Notes: generated by a model from the sequence alone, not told the origin. 47,444 bases of DNA from Clostridiales bacterium (GCA_021204025.1 JAJQAC010000024.1:1-47444), one strand, 5' to 3'. Counted from the stretch's first letter, positions 8,745-19,458 are shown. Translations and numbers: made by a program.

Positions 8745-9281
8745 TTACACCAGCTCCAGCAGCACTACCATCGCGCCATCGCCCTTGCGCTGACCAATCT
8801 TGACGATACGGGTATAACCGCCGTTGCGGCCTGCATACTTCGGAGCGATCTCCTCGAACAGCTTTTTCGGAAGATCCACAACCTTTGTGTTCTTCTTTTT
8901 GCCTGCTGCAGCAGTCGGAACCTCGGTCACTCCATAAAATACCTTCAGCATCTGATGACGGGCATGAAGTCTTGACGGAAGATCCTTTTTGATCTCTTTC
9001 TGAACTTCATCATATACGGTAACCTTTTTGCCGTTAACAACCTCTTTCACCCGCTTACCGTTGGCATCTTTACGCGGTACCTTTGCGGTAACCGTTACTG
9101 TCTCAAAATTATCCTTTTCCTTCACTGCCAGCGCAATCAGCCCCTCAGCGATCTTACGGACTTCTTTTGCTCTGGCTTCTGTTGTCTGGATCTGTCCATG
9201 ATACAGAAGCGCGGTCACCTGGTTGCGAAGTAATGCTTTTCTCTGATCGGAAGTTTTTCCGAGTTTTCTATAACCTAACAT
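8745..9281 (-). CDS. rplQ: Ribosomal protein L17 (long form)
   Basis: 178 aa. The ends match L17 ([20 protein letters not shown], then [25 protein letters not shown]). It is about 55-60 residues longer than the roughly 120-aa Bacillus form. The extra sequence lies mainly between about residues 55 and 95 and is rich in Lys and Val ([19 protein letters not shown]). Similar enlarged L17 proteins are, to my knowledge, common in Lachnospiraceae. It is a 50S component near the exit tunnel. It is the last gene of the cluster, 135 bp after rpoA. Confidence 0.97.
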   Translation of the reverse strand: MLGYRKLGKTSDQRKALLRNQVTALLYHGQIQTTEARAKEVRKIAEGLIALAVKEKDNFETVTVTAKVPRKDANGKRVKEVVNGKKVTVYDEVQKEIKKDLPSRLHARHQMLKVFYGVTEVPTAAAGKKKNTKVVDLPKKLFEEIAPKYAGRNGGYTRIVKIGQRKGDGAMVVLLELV

Positions 9282-9416
9282 TTTTTATTCCTCCATATGA
9301 AATGTGGAGAGCGGTTCCACGCTCATCGGACTTATCAGAACCGCGTCTTCCTGATTGTTTTATCATACGTACCGTTGCCCGCTCTCTTCGGTCTTACGGC
9401 TCCGGCAACGTGTATC

Positions 9417-10376
9417 TTACTCTTCGCTCGGATTCAGCTGAAGTCCGAGTTCCTTTAACTTGGCCAGCACTTCATCCAGGGACTTGCGACCCAGGTTACG
9501 AACCTTGATCATGTCCTCCGGAGTACGGTTGCACAGTTCTTCGACCGTGTTGATACCCGCACGCTTCAGGCAGTTATAGGAACGGACGGAAAGTTCCAGC
9601 TCGTCGATATTCATCTCCAGAACCTTTTCTTTCTCGTTATCTTCCTTCTCGACCATCACCTCGGCGGTTCTGGCGTTCTCAGAAAGGTCAATGAAAAGAT
9701 TCAGATGCTCGCTCAGAACCTTCGCAGCGAGACTGACAGCCTCATCCGGAGCCAGCACACCGTTGGTATAAACATCCAGCGTCAGCTTGTCAAAGTCAGT
9801 AACCTGTCCCACACGGGTGTTCTCGATCGACATATTGACACGCTCCACAGGAGTATAGATGGAATCAACCGCAATCACGCCGATCGGCAGGTCGTCAGAC
9901 TTATTTTTATCTGCACCCACATAGCCGCGGCCATTGGTAATGGTCATCTCCATATAAAACCGATTGTCTGTGCCGCCGTTCAGGGTTGCGATCACCTGTT
10001 CCGGATTGATAATCTCAATATCCGGATCCACCTGAATATTCGCTCCGGTAATCACGCCTTCGCCCTCATACTCGATAAAAGCGGTCTTGGGTTCATTTCC
10101 TTCGCTGTTATTTTTAATGGATAAGCTCTTGATGTTCATGATGATCTCAGTTACATCTTCCTTGACTCCCGGAATCGAACTGAACTCATGCAAAACGCCG
10201 TCGATTTTAACCTGGCTGACTGCCGAACCCGGCAGAGAAGAAAGCATAATTCTTCTCAGGGAGTTGCCCAACGTGGTGCCGTAGCCTCTCTCAAGTGGTT
10301 CAACAACAAACTTGCCATATTTCTTATCATCTGAAATCTCAACAATCTCAATGTTTGGTTTTTCAAAATCGAACAC
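9417..10376 (-). CDS. rpoA: RNA polymerase alpha subunit
   Basis: 319 aa from a GTG start at 10376 ([14 protein letters not shown], read as Met), which AAGGAGGGG precedes at 8 nt. An upstream TTG at 10424 is in frame but lacks a ribosome site. The N-terminal assembly domain has [23 protein letters not shown]. The C-terminal domain, which contacts UP elements and activators, has [16 protein letters not shown] and [12 protein letters not shown]. It follows rpsD by 60 bp, the usual alpha operon order. Confidence 0.98.
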   Translation of the reverse strand: MFDFEKPNIEIVEISDDKKYGKFVVEPLERGYGTTLGNSLRRIMLSSLPGSAVSQVKIDGVLHEFSSIPGVKEDVTEIIMNIKSLSIKNNSEGNEPKTAFIEYEGEGVITGANIQVDPDIEIINPEQVIATLNGGTDNRFYMEMTITNGRGYVGADKNKSDDLPIGVIAVDSIYTPVERVNMSIENTRVGQVTDFDKLTLDVYTNGVLAPDEAVSLAAKVLSEHLNLFIDLSENARTAEVMVEKEDNEKEKVLEMNIDELELSVRSYNCLKRAGINTVEELCNRTPEDMIKVRNLGRKSLDEVLAKLKELGLQLNPSEE

Positions 10377-10436
10377 GACTATAGCCCCTCCTTCTGGGTA
10401 ATCTATCGGGGATTGTCTTCTCAATGCGTCTAAACA

Positions 10437-11030
10437 TTACTTAGAATACAACTCGACGATAAGCATTTCGTTTACCGGAACATCAATTTCCTCTCTGGTC
10501 GGAAGCGCTTTTACGCTGCCCTTTAAATTTTCCTGATCAACATCCAGCCATGCCGGGATCAGTCTGCCGCCGGTCACTTCTAGGATCTCTTTATATCTTG
10601 CGGAAGACTTCTTATTTTCCTTGACTTCGATCACATCTCCGGCCTTCACAAGATAAGACGGAATGTTCACGCACTTGCCGTTTACCAGGATATGCTTATG
10701 ATCAACAATCTGTCTGGTCTCTCTTCTGGTACGGCCGAATCCCATACGGAATACGACGTTATCCAGTCTGCGCTCCAGCATGATCATCAGATTCTCACCG
10801 GTCTGTCCGCCCATCTTATCCGCTTTCGCATAATAGTTACGGAACGGCTTTTCCAGAACTCCGTAAATGAATTTGGCTTTCTGCTTCTCACGAAGCTGCA
10901 TGCCGTACTCACTTACTTTTCTGTTTGCTCTTTTTAATTCTCTGTTTGATTTTTTGTCAATTCCTAAATAGACAGGATCTAAACCAAGAGATCTACATCT
11001 TTTAAGAACAGGAACTCTATCTACTGCCAC
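10437..11030 (-). CDS. rpsD: Ribosomal protein S4
   Basis: 197 aa, primary 16S rRNA binder and 30S assembly protein. The S4 RNA-binding motif is clear ([35 protein letters not shown]). The start is GTG at 11030, behind AGGAGGT. It lacks the N-terminal zinc cysteines of some S4 forms. S4 represses the alpha operon in other bacteria; a target here was not identified. It lies 30 bp after rpsK. Confidence 0.98.
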   Translation of the reverse strand: MAVDRVPVLKRCRSLGLDPVYLGIDKKSNRELKRANRKVSEYGMQLREKQKAKFIYGVLEKPFRNYYAKADKMGGQTGENLMIMLERRLDNVVFRMGFGRTRRETRQIVDHKHILVNGKCVNIPSYLVKAGDVIEVKENKKSSARYKEILEVTGGRLIPAWLDVDQENLKGSVKALPTREEIDVPVNEMLIVELYSK

Positions 11031-11059
11031 TTTTCGTACCTCCTATCAATCTCTGTCAA

Positions 11060-11458
11060 TTAAACTCTTCTGCGCTTTGGCGGACGGCATCCGTTATGTG
11101 GAACCGGAGTTACATCCTTAATACTGGTTACTTCAATACCACAGGCGGAAAGAGCGCGGATCGCTGCTTCGCGTCCGGAACCCGGACCCTTCACCATAAC
11201 GTCGACAGATTTTAAACCATGTACGATAGCTGCCTTAGCGGCAGTCTCTGCAGCCATCTGCGCTGCATATGGAGTAGATTTCCTTGAACCTCTGAATCCC
11301 AGGCCACCGGCGCTCGCCCATGAAAGAGCGTTGCCCTGAGCATCCGTCAACGTAACGATGGTGTTGTTGAAGGATGACTTGATATGTGCCTGTCCGCGTT
11401 CAACGTTTTTCTTAACACGCCTTTTTGTCACTTTCTTAGTAGACGCTTTTTTAGCCAT
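11060..11458 (-). CDS. rpsK: Ribosomal protein S11
   Basis: 132 aa, 30S platform protein. It has a Lys-rich N-terminus, then [20 protein letters not shown] and the family C-terminus [20 protein letters not shown] at 11458. It lies in the alpha operon between rpsM and rpsD. Confidence 0.98.
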   Translation of the reverse strand: MAKKASTKKVTKRRVKKNVERGQAHIKSSFNNTIVTLTDAQGNALSWASAGGLGFRGSRKSTPYAAQMAAETAAKAAIVHGLKSVDVMVKGPGSGREAAIRALSACGIEVTSIKDVTPVPHNGCRPPKRRRV

Positions 11459-11533
11459 TTTAAACTAACCTACTTTCTCGAATTACTGAATCCTGTTTCC
11501 TGCTTTTAAAACATGCAACCTGATTCGCGTCAA

Positions 11534-11902
11534 TTATTTCTTCTTATTCGCTACAGTCTTGCGGCGGCCTTTACGGGTTCTCGCGTTCGTCTTGGTCTTC
11601 TGTCCGCGAACCGGCAGACCCTTCCTGTGACGGATACCGCGATAGCAGCCAATCTCCTGCAGTCTCTTGATGTTCATCGCGATCTCTCTGCGAAGATCAC
11701 CCTCTACTACCTGAGATTCCGCAATTACGGCTGAAATACGTCTTACTTCGTCGTCGGTCAGATCCTTGACACGGGTATCCGGGCTGACACCTGCCTCGGC
11801 AAGAATACGATTGGAACTCGTTCTGCCAATGCCATAGATGTAAGTCAAGCCGATTTCAACACGTTTTTCTCTTGGTAAATCAACACCTGAAATACGAGCC
11901 AT
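11534..11902 (-). CDS. rpsM: Ribosomal protein S13
   Basis: 122 aa, 30S head protein that contacts the 50S subunit and P-site tRNA. Diagnostic are [21 protein letters not shown] and the basic tail [19 protein letters not shown]-type sequence. ATG at 11902 follows AGGAGG. It comes directly after rpmJ. Confidence 0.98.
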   Translation of the reverse strand: MARISGVDLPREKRVEIGLTYIYGIGRTSSNRILAEAGVSPDTRVKDLTDDEVRRISAVIAESQVVEGDLRREIAMNIKRLQEIGCYRGIRHRKGLPVRGQKTKTNARTRKGRRKTVANKKK

Positions 11903-11928
11903 GTGCGTCGTACACCTCCTTTATTTTC

Positions 11929-12042
11929 TCAACCTTGTTTCTGTTTGTGCTTCGGATTTTCACAGATTACTCTGATGATGCCCTTGCGTTTAATGATCTT
12001 GCATTTGTCGCAAATCGGTTTTACCGATGCTCTTACTTTCAT
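11929..12042 (-). CDS. rpmJ: Ribosomal protein L36
   Basis: 37 aa: [20 protein letters not shown], then [17 protein letters not shown]. The C-C-C-H zinc ligands are intact, so this is the zinc-binding form. ATG at 12042 follows AAAGGAG. It is the first gene after the promoter at 12112-12140, and the stop is 26 bp before rpsM. Confidence 0.97.
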   Translation of the reverse strand: MKVRASVKPICDKCKIIKRKGIIRVICENPKHKQKQG

Positions 12043-12111
12043 GGCAATTCTCCTTTCTTCTATGCCCAAAAGGGCAAAGTACACCCTCCATCTCAACAAA
12101 GTCGCCATAAC

Positions 12112-12140
12112 AGTATAACACTATGAGTTTTTGAATGCAA
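12112..12140 (-). promoter_or_regulatory. Promoter for the rpmJ-rpsM-rpsK-rpsD-rpoA-rplQ segment
   Basis: Minus strand: TTGCAT (complement 12135-12140), a 17-bp spacer, TATACT (complement 12112-12117). It lies in the 167-bp gap between infA and rpmJ. The stretch CTTGCATT-n-AAAAAC is shared with the rpsJ promoter. Confidence 0.75.
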
Positions 12141-12209
12141 GCACTATTTTACATTTTTTGTAATCTCAGTTTTGTTTCTGCTGTCAGGTTTTTGTCCGGG
12201 CGGTGTGAT

Positions 12210-12428
12210 TTATTTATCTCTCCAGATAATCCTTCCCTTGGAAAGATCATACGGGGAAAGCTCGATCGTAACCTTATCCCCCGGAAGAATCCGGATATAA
12301 TTCATACGAAGTTTTCCGCTGATATGCGCGAGAACCTGATGACCGTTCTCCAACCGCACCTGAAACATCGCGTTCGGCAGCTTTTCCACCACGGTTCCTT
12401 CTATTTCAATAACGTCTGCTTTTGACAT
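12210..12428 (-). CDS. infA: Translation initiation factor IF-1
   Basis: 72 aa, the usual IF-1 length, starting [26 protein letters not shown] lies just upstream of the ATG at 12428; an in-frame start at 12482 would add residues unlike the family. It has the S1/OB fold with [18 protein letters not shown]. It binds the 30S A site with IF-2 and IF-3. It follows map by 25 bp. Confidence 0.98.
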   Translation of the reverse strand: MSKADVIEIEGTVVEKLPNAMFQVRLENGHQVLAHISGKLRMNYIRILPGDKVTIELSPYDLSKGRIIWRDK

Positions 12429-12453
12429 GTCCAACCTCCTAAAACTTGTAACA

Positions 12454-13206
12454 TCAACGCAAAGATAAAATCTCCGGCTCACCCTCTGTAATCAGGATCG
12501 TATTCTCATAATGTGCCGAAAGCGAACCATCCATTGTCACGACAGTCCAGTCGTCATCCAGCCATGCAACAGCCGCACTGCCCATATTGATCATCGGCTC
12601 AACAGCCAGCGTCATACCGGCCTGCAGGCGGATCCCTCTTCTCTTCTGCGCGAAATTCGGTACTTCCGGATCCTCATGCAGATGACTTCCGATCCCATGA
12701 CCGACCAGATCTCTCACGACTCCATAACCAAATCGCTGTGCGTAAGCCTGCACTGCTGACGATATATCATTCAGATGATTGCCGGCTTTCGCGTATCGGA
12801 TCCCCTCAAAAAAGCTCTCGCGTGTAACCCGGATCAGGCGCTCTGCCTCCGGACGGATCGTTCCTACCGCATGTGTCCTTGCAGCATCGGAATGATATCC
12901 ATGCCAGATTACGCCTGCGTCCAGACTGACAATATCGCCTTCTTTTAAGATACGATCCTTATGTGGGATACCATGAACCACCTCATCGTTCACAGAGACA
13001 CAGATGGAAGCAGGATACCCATTATAATCCTTAAAGGAAGGAATGCAGCCATAACCCCGGATCAGTTTCTCTCCCAGCTGGTCGATCTCCAGAGTGGAAA
13101 TCCCCGGACGGATCGCCTGCCCCAGCTCTTCATGTACCGCAGCAAGGATCCGCCCCGCTTCTCTCATGAGTTCGATTTCTCTTTGCGATTTAATCGTCAC
13201 AGACAT
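12454..13206 (-). CDS. map: Methionine aminopeptidase type I
   Basis: 250 aa. It removes the initiator Met from nascent proteins. All metal ligands are visible: D in [16 protein letters not shown] (both aspartates), H in [17 protein letters not shown] in AVEPMINMG and E in [13 protein letters not shown]. No N-terminal SH3-binding or zinc extension is present. ATG at 13206 lies 2 bp after the adk stop codon, so the two are coupled. Confidence 0.98.
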   Translation of the reverse strand: MSVTIKSQREIELMREAGRILAAVHEELGQAIRPGISTLEIDQLGEKLIRGYGCIPSFKDYNGYPASICVSVNDEVVHGIPHKDRILKEGDIVSLDAGVIWHGYHSDAARTHAVGTIRPEAERLIRVTRESFFEGIRYAKAGNHLNDISSAVQAYAQRFGYGVVRDLVGHGIGSHLHEDPEVPNFAQKRRGIRLQAGMTLAVEPMINMGSAAVAWLDDDWTVVTMDGSLSAHYENTILITEGEPEILSLR

Positions 13207-13208
13207 GA

Positions 13209-13853
13209 TTATGCCTCCAGCATCGCGACAATGTCAGCAAATACATCCTTCAGATCCTTCGTACCGTCAACCGAAACAAGGATACCCTCGTTATTATAAT
13301 AGTCAATCAATGGCTGTGTCTGCTCATGATAAACGCTCAGACGCTTCTGCACGGTTTCCGGCTTATCATCGTCCCTGAGAATCAGCTTCTCTCCACATAC
13401 ATCACAGATATTCTCCGTCTTCGGAGCATTATAAACGATATGATAAGTCGCTCCGCAGCCCACACATGCTCTCCTGCCGGACATACGGTTTACGATTGCT
13501 TCATCCGGAACATCCACATCAATCGCATAGTCGATCATCTCTCTGCGGTCATCCAGCGCTTTTGTCAGGCTCTCGGCCTGCGGAATCGTGCGTGGAAAAC
13601 CATCCAGGATATAGCCCTTTGCACAGTCATCCTGACTGATACGGTCAAGCAGCATCTGAATCGTCACATCATCCGGTACCAGCTGTCCCTGATCCATATA
13701 AGATTTTGCCAGTTTACCAAGCTCTGTGCCGCCTTTGATATTGCTGCGGAATATATCTCCGGTTGAAACGTGCGGTACCCCATATTTCTCCGCGATCATC
13801 TTTGCCTGCGTACCCTTTCCTGCCCCTGGTGCGCCCAACATAATAATCTTCAT
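13209..13853 (-). CDS. adk: Adenylate kinase, zinc-LID form
   Basis: 214 aa. It converts AMP + ATP to 2 ADP. The P-loop is GAPGAGKGTQ at residues 7-16. The LID carries four cysteines (CVGC...CDVC), the zinc-binding type usual in Gram-positives. It lies between secY and map as in most Firmicutes, 78 bp after secY. Confidence 0.98.
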   Translation of the reverse strand: MKIIMLGAPGAGKGTQAKMIAEKYGVPHVSTGDIFRSNIKGGTELGKLAKSYMDQGQLVPDDVTIQMLLDRISQDDCAKGYILDGFPRTIPQAESLTKALDDRREMIDYAIDVDVPDEAIVNRMSGRRACVGCGATYHIVYNAPKTENICDVCGEKLILRDDDKPETVQKRLSVYHEQTQPLIDYYNNEGILVSVDGTKDLKDVFADIVAMLEA

Positions 13854-13883
13854 CCTTTACCCTCCTTCAATCTTTTGCAAGAA

Positions 13884-13912
13884 AAGCTGCTGCATATCCG
13901 CTGCGGCAGCTC
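13884..13912 (-). other. Hairpin in the secY-adk gap
   Basis: AGCTGC and GC pair with GC and GCAGCT across a loop, with one bulge, followed on the minus strand by a mixed TTTTCTTG tract. It could be a weak attenuator or processing site between secY and adk. No other signal is seen in this gap. Confidence 0.4.
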
Positions 13913-13931
13913 TTCTCTCACTGTTTCTTTA

Positions 13932-15248
13932 TCATTCGCTCAAAAAGCCTTTGTAGTTTCTCACAACAACCTGTGATTCGATTGCCTTATAGGTCTCCAG
14001 CACAACACTGACAATAATAATCAGCGAAGTACCAAGGAAAGACATACGGCTGACTGTAAAGATCCCAGATACAATGATCGGAACGATACTCACAATGATC
14101 AGGCCGCAGGCGCCGATAAATACAATATAGTTCAAAAGGTTATTTAAATAATCCGAAGTAGGCTTGCCCGGACGGATGCCTGGGATAAAGCCACCCGCTT
14201 TTTTAATATTATTGGCAACCTCAAGCGGGTTGAAGGTAATCGAGGTATAAAAGTACGCGAAAAGTACAATCAATACCAGATAAATCACCATACCAATGGA
14301 GTAAACCGGCATTTCCGGACGGAACCAGTAAGACGAATTCAGCACCATCAGGATCTTACCGCCGATCGTCGTGTAATCCGGCTGGAAGAACTGCGAAATC
14401 ACGACCGGAAACGACATGATTGAGGAGGCAAAGATCACCGGGATAACACCCGCGGTATTTACCTTTAACGGGATATGCGAACTCTGTCCGCCCACCATCC
14501 GTCTGCCCACCATCTTCTGGGAATACTGAACCGGGATTCTGCGTTCTCCGTCATTTAAGATGATGACGAAAACAACCATTGCTACGATGCATGCGAGGAT
14601 AATTACCGCATATACTGCCGCAAACGCAATCGGCTGACCCGCGAGGAAGCGGGTATACAGCGTATTCACATCCGACGGAAGAGAGGATACGATATTATAC
14701 AAAAGCACAATCGAAATCCCGTTTCCGATCCCGTATTCCGTGATCTGCTCGCCGATCCACATCAGGAAAGCGCTTCCGGCCGTCATCGCTGCGATAGCGA
14801 CAATCACGCTCCAGGCGTTATACTGAATCAGCAGTCCCTGCGCGCCAAAGCCGACGGCCATCGCCGTAGACTCCAGCAGCGCAAGCGCAACTGTCAGATA
14901 ACGGGTATACTCCGCAATTTTGCGTCTTCCATCCTCTCCTTCCCGCTGCATCTCCTCCAGTTTCGGAATGGCGATCGTCAGAAGCTGCATAATGATGGAA
15001 GATGTGATATACGGGGTAATGCTCAATGCGAATACGGACATCGATGAAAATGATCCACCCGTCATCGCATTAAAGAACCCAAACGCATCTGTAGTCTGAT
15101 TCGCGAAAAAATCCGCAAAAAAGGACGTCTCAACTCCTGGAACCGGCAATTGTGAGCCAAACCGGATCACTACCAGCATGATAGCCGTAAAGATCAGTTT
15201 CTTTCTGAGTTCCTTTACCTTCCATGCATTTCGGAGCGTATTTAACAT
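13932..15248 (-). CDS. secY: Protein translocase subunit SecY
   Basis: 438 aa with about ten hydrophobic segments. It forms the Sec channel with SecE and SecG. Family signatures are RFGSQLPVPGVETSFF near the N-terminus, GNGISIVLLYNI and RPGKPTSDYL. ATG at 15248 is 1 bp after the rplO stop, so translation is coupled. It closes the spc operon part of the cluster. Confidence 0.98.
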   Translation of the reverse strand: MLNTLRNAWKVKELRKKLIFTAIMLVVIRFGSQLPVPGVETSFFADFFANQTTDAFGFFNAMTGGSFSSMSVFALSITPYITSSIIMQLLTIAIPKLEEMQREGEDGRRKIAEYTRYLTVALALLESTAMAVGFGAQGLLIQYNAWSVIVAIAAMTAGSAFLMWIGEQITEYGIGNGISIVLLYNIVSSLPSDVNTLYTRFLAGQPIAFAAVYAVIILACIVAMVVFVIILNDGERRIPVQYSQKMVGRRMVGGQSSHIPLKVNTAGVIPVIFASSIMSFPVVISQFFQPDYTTIGGKILMVLNSSYWFRPEMPVYSIGMVIYLVLIVLFAYFYTSITFNPLEVANNIKKAGGFIPGIRPGKPTSDYLNNLLNYIVFIGACGLIIVSIVPIIVSGIFTVSRMSFLGTSLIIIVSVVLETYKAIESQVVVRNYKGFLSE

Positions 15249-15249
15249 A

Positions 15250-15690
15250 TCAGATCACCTCGCAGGTTCCACCTAAAGCCTCGATTTTCGCTTTCGCACC
15301 CTCACTGAATGCGTTTGCCTTTACTGTCAGCTTTTTGGTTAAGTCACCATCGCCGAGGAGCTTTACACCATCACGGGGATCATGAATGATGCCCGTCTCA
15401 AGAAGTGTGTCTACAGTAACTACAGAATCATTTTCAAAACGCTCTAAAACGCTTATGTTGACAGCGACGATATCCTTAGAGTTGCGGTTGGTGAAACCTC
15501 TCTTCGGAAGACGTCTGTATAACGGCATCTGTCCGCCTTCAAAGCCTGGTCTCGGAGCGCCGGAACGTGCCTTCTGTCCTTTATGACCCTTACCAGCGGT
15601 CTTGCCGTTGCCGGATCCATGTCCGCGGCCTCTTCTGAAATTGTTGCTGTGCGTAGAGCCAGCAGCAGGCTGTAAATTTGATAAATCCAT
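15250..15690 (-). CDS. rplO: Ribosomal protein L15
   Basis: 146 aa, 50S assembly protein. It has the Gly/Lys/Arg-rich N-terminal extension ([20 protein letters not shown]) followed by [20 protein letters not shown] at 15690. It lies between rpmD and secY. Confidence 0.98.
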   Translation of the reverse strand: MDLSNLQPAAGSTHSNNFRRGRGHGSGNGKTAGKGHKGQKARSGAPRPGFEGGQMPLYRRLPKRGFTNRNSKDIVAVNISVLERFENDSVVTVDTLLETGIIHDPRDGVKLLGDGDLTKKLTVKANAFSEGAKAKIEALGGTCEVI

Positions 15691-15716
15691 TACACTTGCA
15701 CCTCCTTACTTCGATA

Positions 15717-15899
15717 TCAGATCTCTTCTACTTTTACTAAATGGCGCACATGCCAGATCATACCTCTGACCGCGTCATTGTCCGGAAGTTCAACCGTCTT
15801 GTGCATCTTTCTTAAGCCCAGAGCCTCAACCGTAGCTCTCTGCTTTGGGATCGCACCAATCGGGGATTTGACTAATGTTACCTTTAACTTTCCTGCCAT
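15717..15899 (-). CDS. rpmD: Ribosomal protein L30
   Basis: 60 aa, the short bacterial L30: [20 protein letters not shown] and [23 protein letters not shown] at 15899, 13 bp after rpsE. Confidence 0.98.
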   Translation of the reverse strand: MAGKLKVTLVKSPIGAIPKQRATVEALGLRKMHKTVELPDNDAVRGMIWHVRHLVKVEEI

Positions 15900-15912
15900 C
15901 TCTTTCTCCTCC

Positions 15913-16422
15913 TTAGCCTAAAATCTCGTCTACGGATTTGCCGCGCAGTCTCGCATAATCCTCCGGATTCTTGATCTTGGTCAGGCCATCAAGTACCGCA
16001 AATACGACGTTGACCTTATTGTTGGAGCCCAGAGACTTGGTACGGATATTCTTGATACCGGCCAGTTCCAGAATCGCACGCGCCGAACCACCGGCGATGA
16101 TACCGGTACCTTCCGGAGCCCGCTTTAAAAGCACAGTAGAACTGCCGTATTTGGCGATATGGTCATGGGGGATACTCTTGTTATCATCAATGGCAACGGT
16201 TACCAGATTCTTCGCAGCCGCTTCTCTGCCTTTGCGGATCGCCTCCGGAACCTCAGCCGCCTTACCCAGACCGGCGCCTACATGTCCGGCGCCGTCTCCT
16301 ACTACAACCAGCGCGGAGAATCTCGGTGTACGACCACCCTTAACCGTCTTGGATACACGACGGATGGCTACCACATTATCGTTTAATTCCAATGTATTTG
16401 GGTCAATAATTGTACGCTTCAT
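15913..16422 (-). CDS. rpsE: Ribosomal protein S5
   Basis: 169 aa, 30S protein involved in decoding accuracy. It has the double-stranded-RNA-binding-like N-terminal half ([20 protein letters not shown]) and [17 protein letters not shown]-type C-terminal motifs. ATG at 16422 follows GGAG. It lies between rplR and rpmD. Confidence 0.98.
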   Translation of the reverse strand: MKRTIIDPNTLELNDNVVAIRRVSKTVKGGRTPRFSALVVVGDGAGHVGAGLGKAAEVPEAIRKGREAAAKNLVTVAIDDNKSIPHDHIAKYGSSTVLLKRAPEGTGIIAGGSARAILELAGIKNIRTKSLGSNNKVNVVFAVLDGLTKIKNPEDYARLRGKSVDEILG

Positions 16423-16437
16423 GCTGTTTCTCCTCCC

Positions 16438-16806
16438 TTAGAATTTCAGGCCGGCTTCGCGGGCCGCGTCTGCCAGTGCCTGTACCTTGCCCTGGTAAAT
16501 ATAGCCGCCTCTGTCAAATACGACTTCCGTGATGCCTTTTTCCAGCGCTCTCTTTGCGACAAGAGTTCCAACATAAGCTGCTGCTGCCTTGTCATTCGTA
16601 TGCTCCAGTTCTGCCTGTACGTCCTTCTCCAGAGTAGAAGCGGATGCCAGTGTGTGACCGATCGAATCATCGATCACCTGAGCATACATATGACTATTGC
16701 TTCTGTAAACTGCCAGACGGGGTCTCTCTGCGGTACCCGCAAAGTGGTAACGTGATCTGGTATGTTTTTTCACGCGAACTTCATTTCTTGATTTCTTAGT
16801 GATCAT
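16438..16806 (-). CDS. rplR: Ribosomal protein L18
   Basis: 122 aa, binds 5S rRNA with L5. Signatures: [20 protein letters not shown] and the C-terminal [23 protein letters not shown] at 16806. Confidence 0.98.
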   Translation of the reverse strand: MITKKSRNEVRVKKHTRSRYHFAGTAERPRLAVYRSNSHMYAQVIDDSIGHTLASASTLEKDVQAELEHTNDKAAAAYVGTLVAKRALEKGITEVVFDRGGYIYQGKVQALADAAREAGLKF

Positions 16807-16823
16807 TTTCGCACTCTCCTTAC

Positions 16824-17366
16824 TTATTTCTTACCAGTCTTACCAACTTTACGTCTGATCGTTTCATCCGCATACTTGATGCCTTTGCCCTTATACGGCT
16901 CGGGCTCTCTCTTGCCTCGGATCTCAGCCGCGTACTGGCCTACTTTTTCTTTATCAATGCCCTTTACGATAACCTTATTCTGACCATCCAGGACTGTTTC
17001 AATGCCTTCCGGATCAATCATATCAACCGGATGGGAATAGCCCAGGTTAAGGGTCAGCTTATTTCCCTGCTTGAATGCACGATAACCAACACCGTTGATC
17101 TCCAGAGCCTTCTGATAGCCATCCGTCACACCAACCACCATGTTGTTAATCAGCGTTCTGGTCAGACCATGCAGAGACTTGATTCTCTTGGTATCGTTTG
17201 GCCTGGTTACTTCGATATGACCGTTTTCTTCTTTGATCGTCAGCTCCGGTGAAAGAGTGCGCTCCAGAGTACCCTTCGGGCCTTTTACGGTCACTTTATT
17301 ATCATCCGCGATCGTGACGGTTACACCCGCCGGAATCGCGATCGGCAGTTTTCCTATACGTGACAT
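16824..17366 (-). CDS. rplF: Ribosomal protein L6
   Basis: 180 aa, near the factor-binding site. Two L6 repeats: [19 protein letters not shown] at the start and [20 protein letters not shown] with [12 protein letters not shown] at the end. ATG at 17366 with GGAGG upstream. An unusually wide 188-bp gap separates it from rpsH. Confidence 0.98.
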   Translation of the reverse strand: MSRIGKLPIAIPAGVTVTIADDNKVTVKGPKGTLERTLSPELTIKEENGHIEVTRPNDTKRIKSLHGLTRTLINNMVVGVTDGYQKALEINGVGYRAFKQGNKLTLNLGYSHPVDMIDPEGIETVLDGQNKVIVKGIDKEKVGQYAAEIRGKREPEPYKGKGIKYADETIRRKVGKTGKK

Positions 17367-17554
17367 GCCTTTACCTCCACTTAAATTTTCGGAAAGGATC
17401 GTTCATCCTCTATCCTTTCTGTTTTCAGTTATTATTGGTGTATTCGCTCAACTAAGCTCAGCCATGCCTGCAGCATGACTTCGCTAAGGTTCGCGAACGG
17501 CCTCGCACTAGACTCATTTTCGTCTGCGACTCAAATTCGTTAAGTGCTTCCGGT
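17367..17554. other. 188-bp spacer with palindromes inside the spc operon
   Basis: Neighbouring ribosomal genes are 1-50 bp apart, yet this gap is 188 bp. It holds GAAAGGAT/ATCCTTTC (17392-17399, 17412-17419), CATGC-CTGCA-GCATG (17463-17477) and the palindrome GTTCGCGAAC (17489-17498). No ORF is convincing. It is either an inserted small palindromic element or a structured processing/regulatory site. Confidence 0.5.
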
Positions 17555-17956
17555 CTACCACACAAATGCAATAACCTCACCGCCGACTCCCAGTTTACGC
17601 GCTTCCTTATCGGTGATCACGCCCTGGTTGGTCGAGATGATTGCTGTGCCGAGTCCGCCAAGGACCTTCGGCAGTTCATCCTTAGCCGCGTATACACGCA
17701 GACCCGGCTTGGAAATTCTCTTGATGCCGCTGATGACCTTTTCATTTTTATCAGCGCCATATTTCATGGTGATGCGGATGGTCTTGAAAATCCCATCCTC
17801 GACGATATCATATTTTTTAACGTAGCCTTCCTTTACAAGGATATCGGCGATCGCCAGCTTCATCTTGGACGAAGGCACGTCTACGGTATCATGTTTAGCA
17901 GTATTTGCGTTACGGATTCTGGTAAGCATATCTGCGATTGGATCACTCATAGTCAT
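17555..17956 (-). CDS. rpsH: Ribosomal protein S8
   Basis: 133 aa, central-domain 16S binder. It begins [17 protein letters not shown] and ends [14 protein letters not shown] at 17956 with AAGGAGG 11 nt upstream; the second ATG two codons in is also usable. S8 controls the spc operon in E. coli; no matching site was identified here. Confidence 0.98.
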   Translation of the reverse strand: MTMSDPIADMLTRIRNANTAKHDTVDVPSSKMKLAIADILVKEGYVKKYDIVEDGIFKTIRITMKYGADKNEKVISGIKRISKPGLRVYAAKDELPKVLGGLGTAIISTNQGVITDKEARKLGVGGEVIAFVW

Positions 17957-18011
17957 GGTAGATTATTCCTCCTTGTTTGTTTACTATGCCGTTTCCGAAA
18001 AACCGGTTTTC

Positions 18012-18197
18012 TTACCAGCTGGCTTTTTTCACACCAGGGATTTCGCCCTTGTACGCCAGTTCACGGAAGCAGATACGGCAGATTCCGTATTTTCTCAAAT
18101 ATGCATGCGGACGTCCGCAGATTCTGCAGCGGGTATATTCTCTGGTGGAGAATTTTGCCGGACGCTGCTGTCTGATTTTCATTGAAGTCTTTGCCAT
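18012..18197 (-). CDS. rpsN: Ribosomal protein S14, zinc type
   Basis: 61 aa, the short S14 with two CxxC zinc motifs (CRICGRPH and CRICFRE). This zinc form is standard in Gram-positives. ATG at 18197, 16 bp after rplE. Confidence 0.98.
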   Translation of the reverse strand: MAKTSMKIRQQRPAKFSTREYTRCRICGRPHAYLRKYGICRICFRELAYKGEIPGVKKASW

Positions 18198-18213
18198 CGT
18201 TCCTTCCTCCTAA

Positions 18214-18753
18214 TTATTTCGCAAACGGCATATTGAACAATCTCAAAAGCTCACGCGCCTCTTCATCCGTCTGAGCGGTTGTAACGAAGATCACGTCCAT
18301 ACCTCTCACCTTGTCAACTTTATCATATTCAATCTCCGGGAAAATCAACTGTTCCTTAATACCCAGCGCGTAATTTCCCCTGCCATCGAAAGCATTCGGA
18401 TTTACTCCGCGGAAGTCACGTACACGAGGCAGCGCAAGGTTGATCAGACGATCGACAAACTCATACATCTTCTCACCGCGCAGCGTAACCTTACATCCGA
18501 TCGACATCCCTTCTCTGATCTTGAAGTTTGCCACTGACTTCTTCGCCTTTGTGGTAATTGGCTTCTGACCGGAAATAATTTCCAGATCCCTGACCGCCGA
18601 ATCAAGGAGCTTGGAGTTTTCTTTTGCGTCGCCGACGCCCATGTTGATAACAACCTTATCAAGTTTCGGCACCTGCATGATATTCTTATATCCGAACTTT
18701 TTGGTCATCGCATCAACGATTTCGTTCTGATAAATCTCTTTTAATCTAGCCAA
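18214..18753 (-). CDS. rplE: Ribosomal protein L5
   Basis: 179 aa, binds 5S rRNA and contacts P-site tRNA. Motifs: [40 protein letters not shown] and the C-terminal [23 protein letters not shown] at 18753. Confidence 0.98.
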   Translation of the reverse strand: MARLKEIYQNEIVDAMTKKFGYKNIMQVPKLDKVVINMGVGDAKENSKLLDSAVRDLEIISGQKPITTKAKKSVANFKIREGMSIGCKVTLRGEKMYEFVDRLINLALPRVRDFRGVNPNAFDGRGNYALGIKEQLIFPEIEYDKVDKVRGMDVIFVTTAQTDEEARELLRLFNMPFAK

Positions 18754-18776
18754 CTCTCTTTTCCTCCTCTCTGCTG

Positions 18777-19076
18777 TCAGTCAATCACCTTGCCGGTCTT
18801 CTTGGCAATACGGACCTTCTTGCCGTCCTTCTCGCTGAAACCAACTCTGGTTGCCTTGCCGTCAACATACAGCATTACATTTGAAATATCCATAGCCGCA
18901 GGCTGCTGTACGATGCCTCCCTGAGGATTGCCGGCGCTCGGTTTGGTGTGTTTGGTTACCATGTTGCAGCCTTCCACAACTACCTTGCCGTCCTTTACAA
19001 GCTGGACTTTGCCGGTCTTATCTTTATCTTTTCCTGCGATCACGATTACCAGATCGCCTTTTTTGATTTTCTGCAC
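18777..19076 (-). CDS. rplX: Ribosomal protein L24
   Basis: 99 aa from GTG at 19076 ([20 protein letters not shown]), behind AAGGAGGG. An in-frame upstream start at 19118 would add an unrelated leader inside the rplN coding sequence. The KOW motif is [19 protein letters not shown]. It starts 50S assembly. Confidence 0.96.
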   Translation of the reverse strand: MQKIKKGDLVIVIAGKDKDKTGKVQLVKDGKVVVEGCNMVTKHTKPSAGNPQGGIVQQPAAMDISNVMLYVDGKATRVGFSEKDGKKVRIAKKTGKVID

Positions 19077-19089
19077 AGTCGTTCCCTCC

Positions 19090-19458
19090 TTACAGTACTT
19101 CCGGAGCCAGAGAAACAATTCTCATAAACTGTTTCTCACGCAGCTCTCTGGCAACCGGCCCAAAAATACGGGTCCCTCTCGGGGTCTTGTCATCTTTGAT
19201 AATGACTGCGGCATTTTCATCGAAGCGGATGTAGGAACCATCTTTGCGGCGCATGCCCTTTACGCTACGCACCACAACAGCCTTTACTACATCGCCCTTT
19301 TTCACAACGCCTCCTGGTGTTGCATCTTTTACGGTAGCGACGATGACGTCCCCGATCCGTGCATATCTTCTTGTTGAACCGCCCATTACCCGGATACAAA
19401 GCAGTTCCTTGGCTCCGGTATTATCAGCGACCTTCAACCTGCTTTCCTGCTGAATCAT
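19090..19458 (-). CDS. rplN: Ribosomal protein L14
   Basis: 122 aa, at the subunit interface. It begins [20 protein letters not shown] and contains [21 protein letters not shown]-type motifs. ATG at 19458, between rpsQ and rplX. Confidence 0.98.
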   Translation of the reverse strand: MIQQESRLKVADNTGAKELLCIRVMGGSTRRYARIGDVIVATVKDATPGGVVKKGDVVKAVVVRSVKGMRRKDGSYIRFDENAAVIIKDDKTPRGTRIFGPVARELREKQFMRIVSLAPEVL

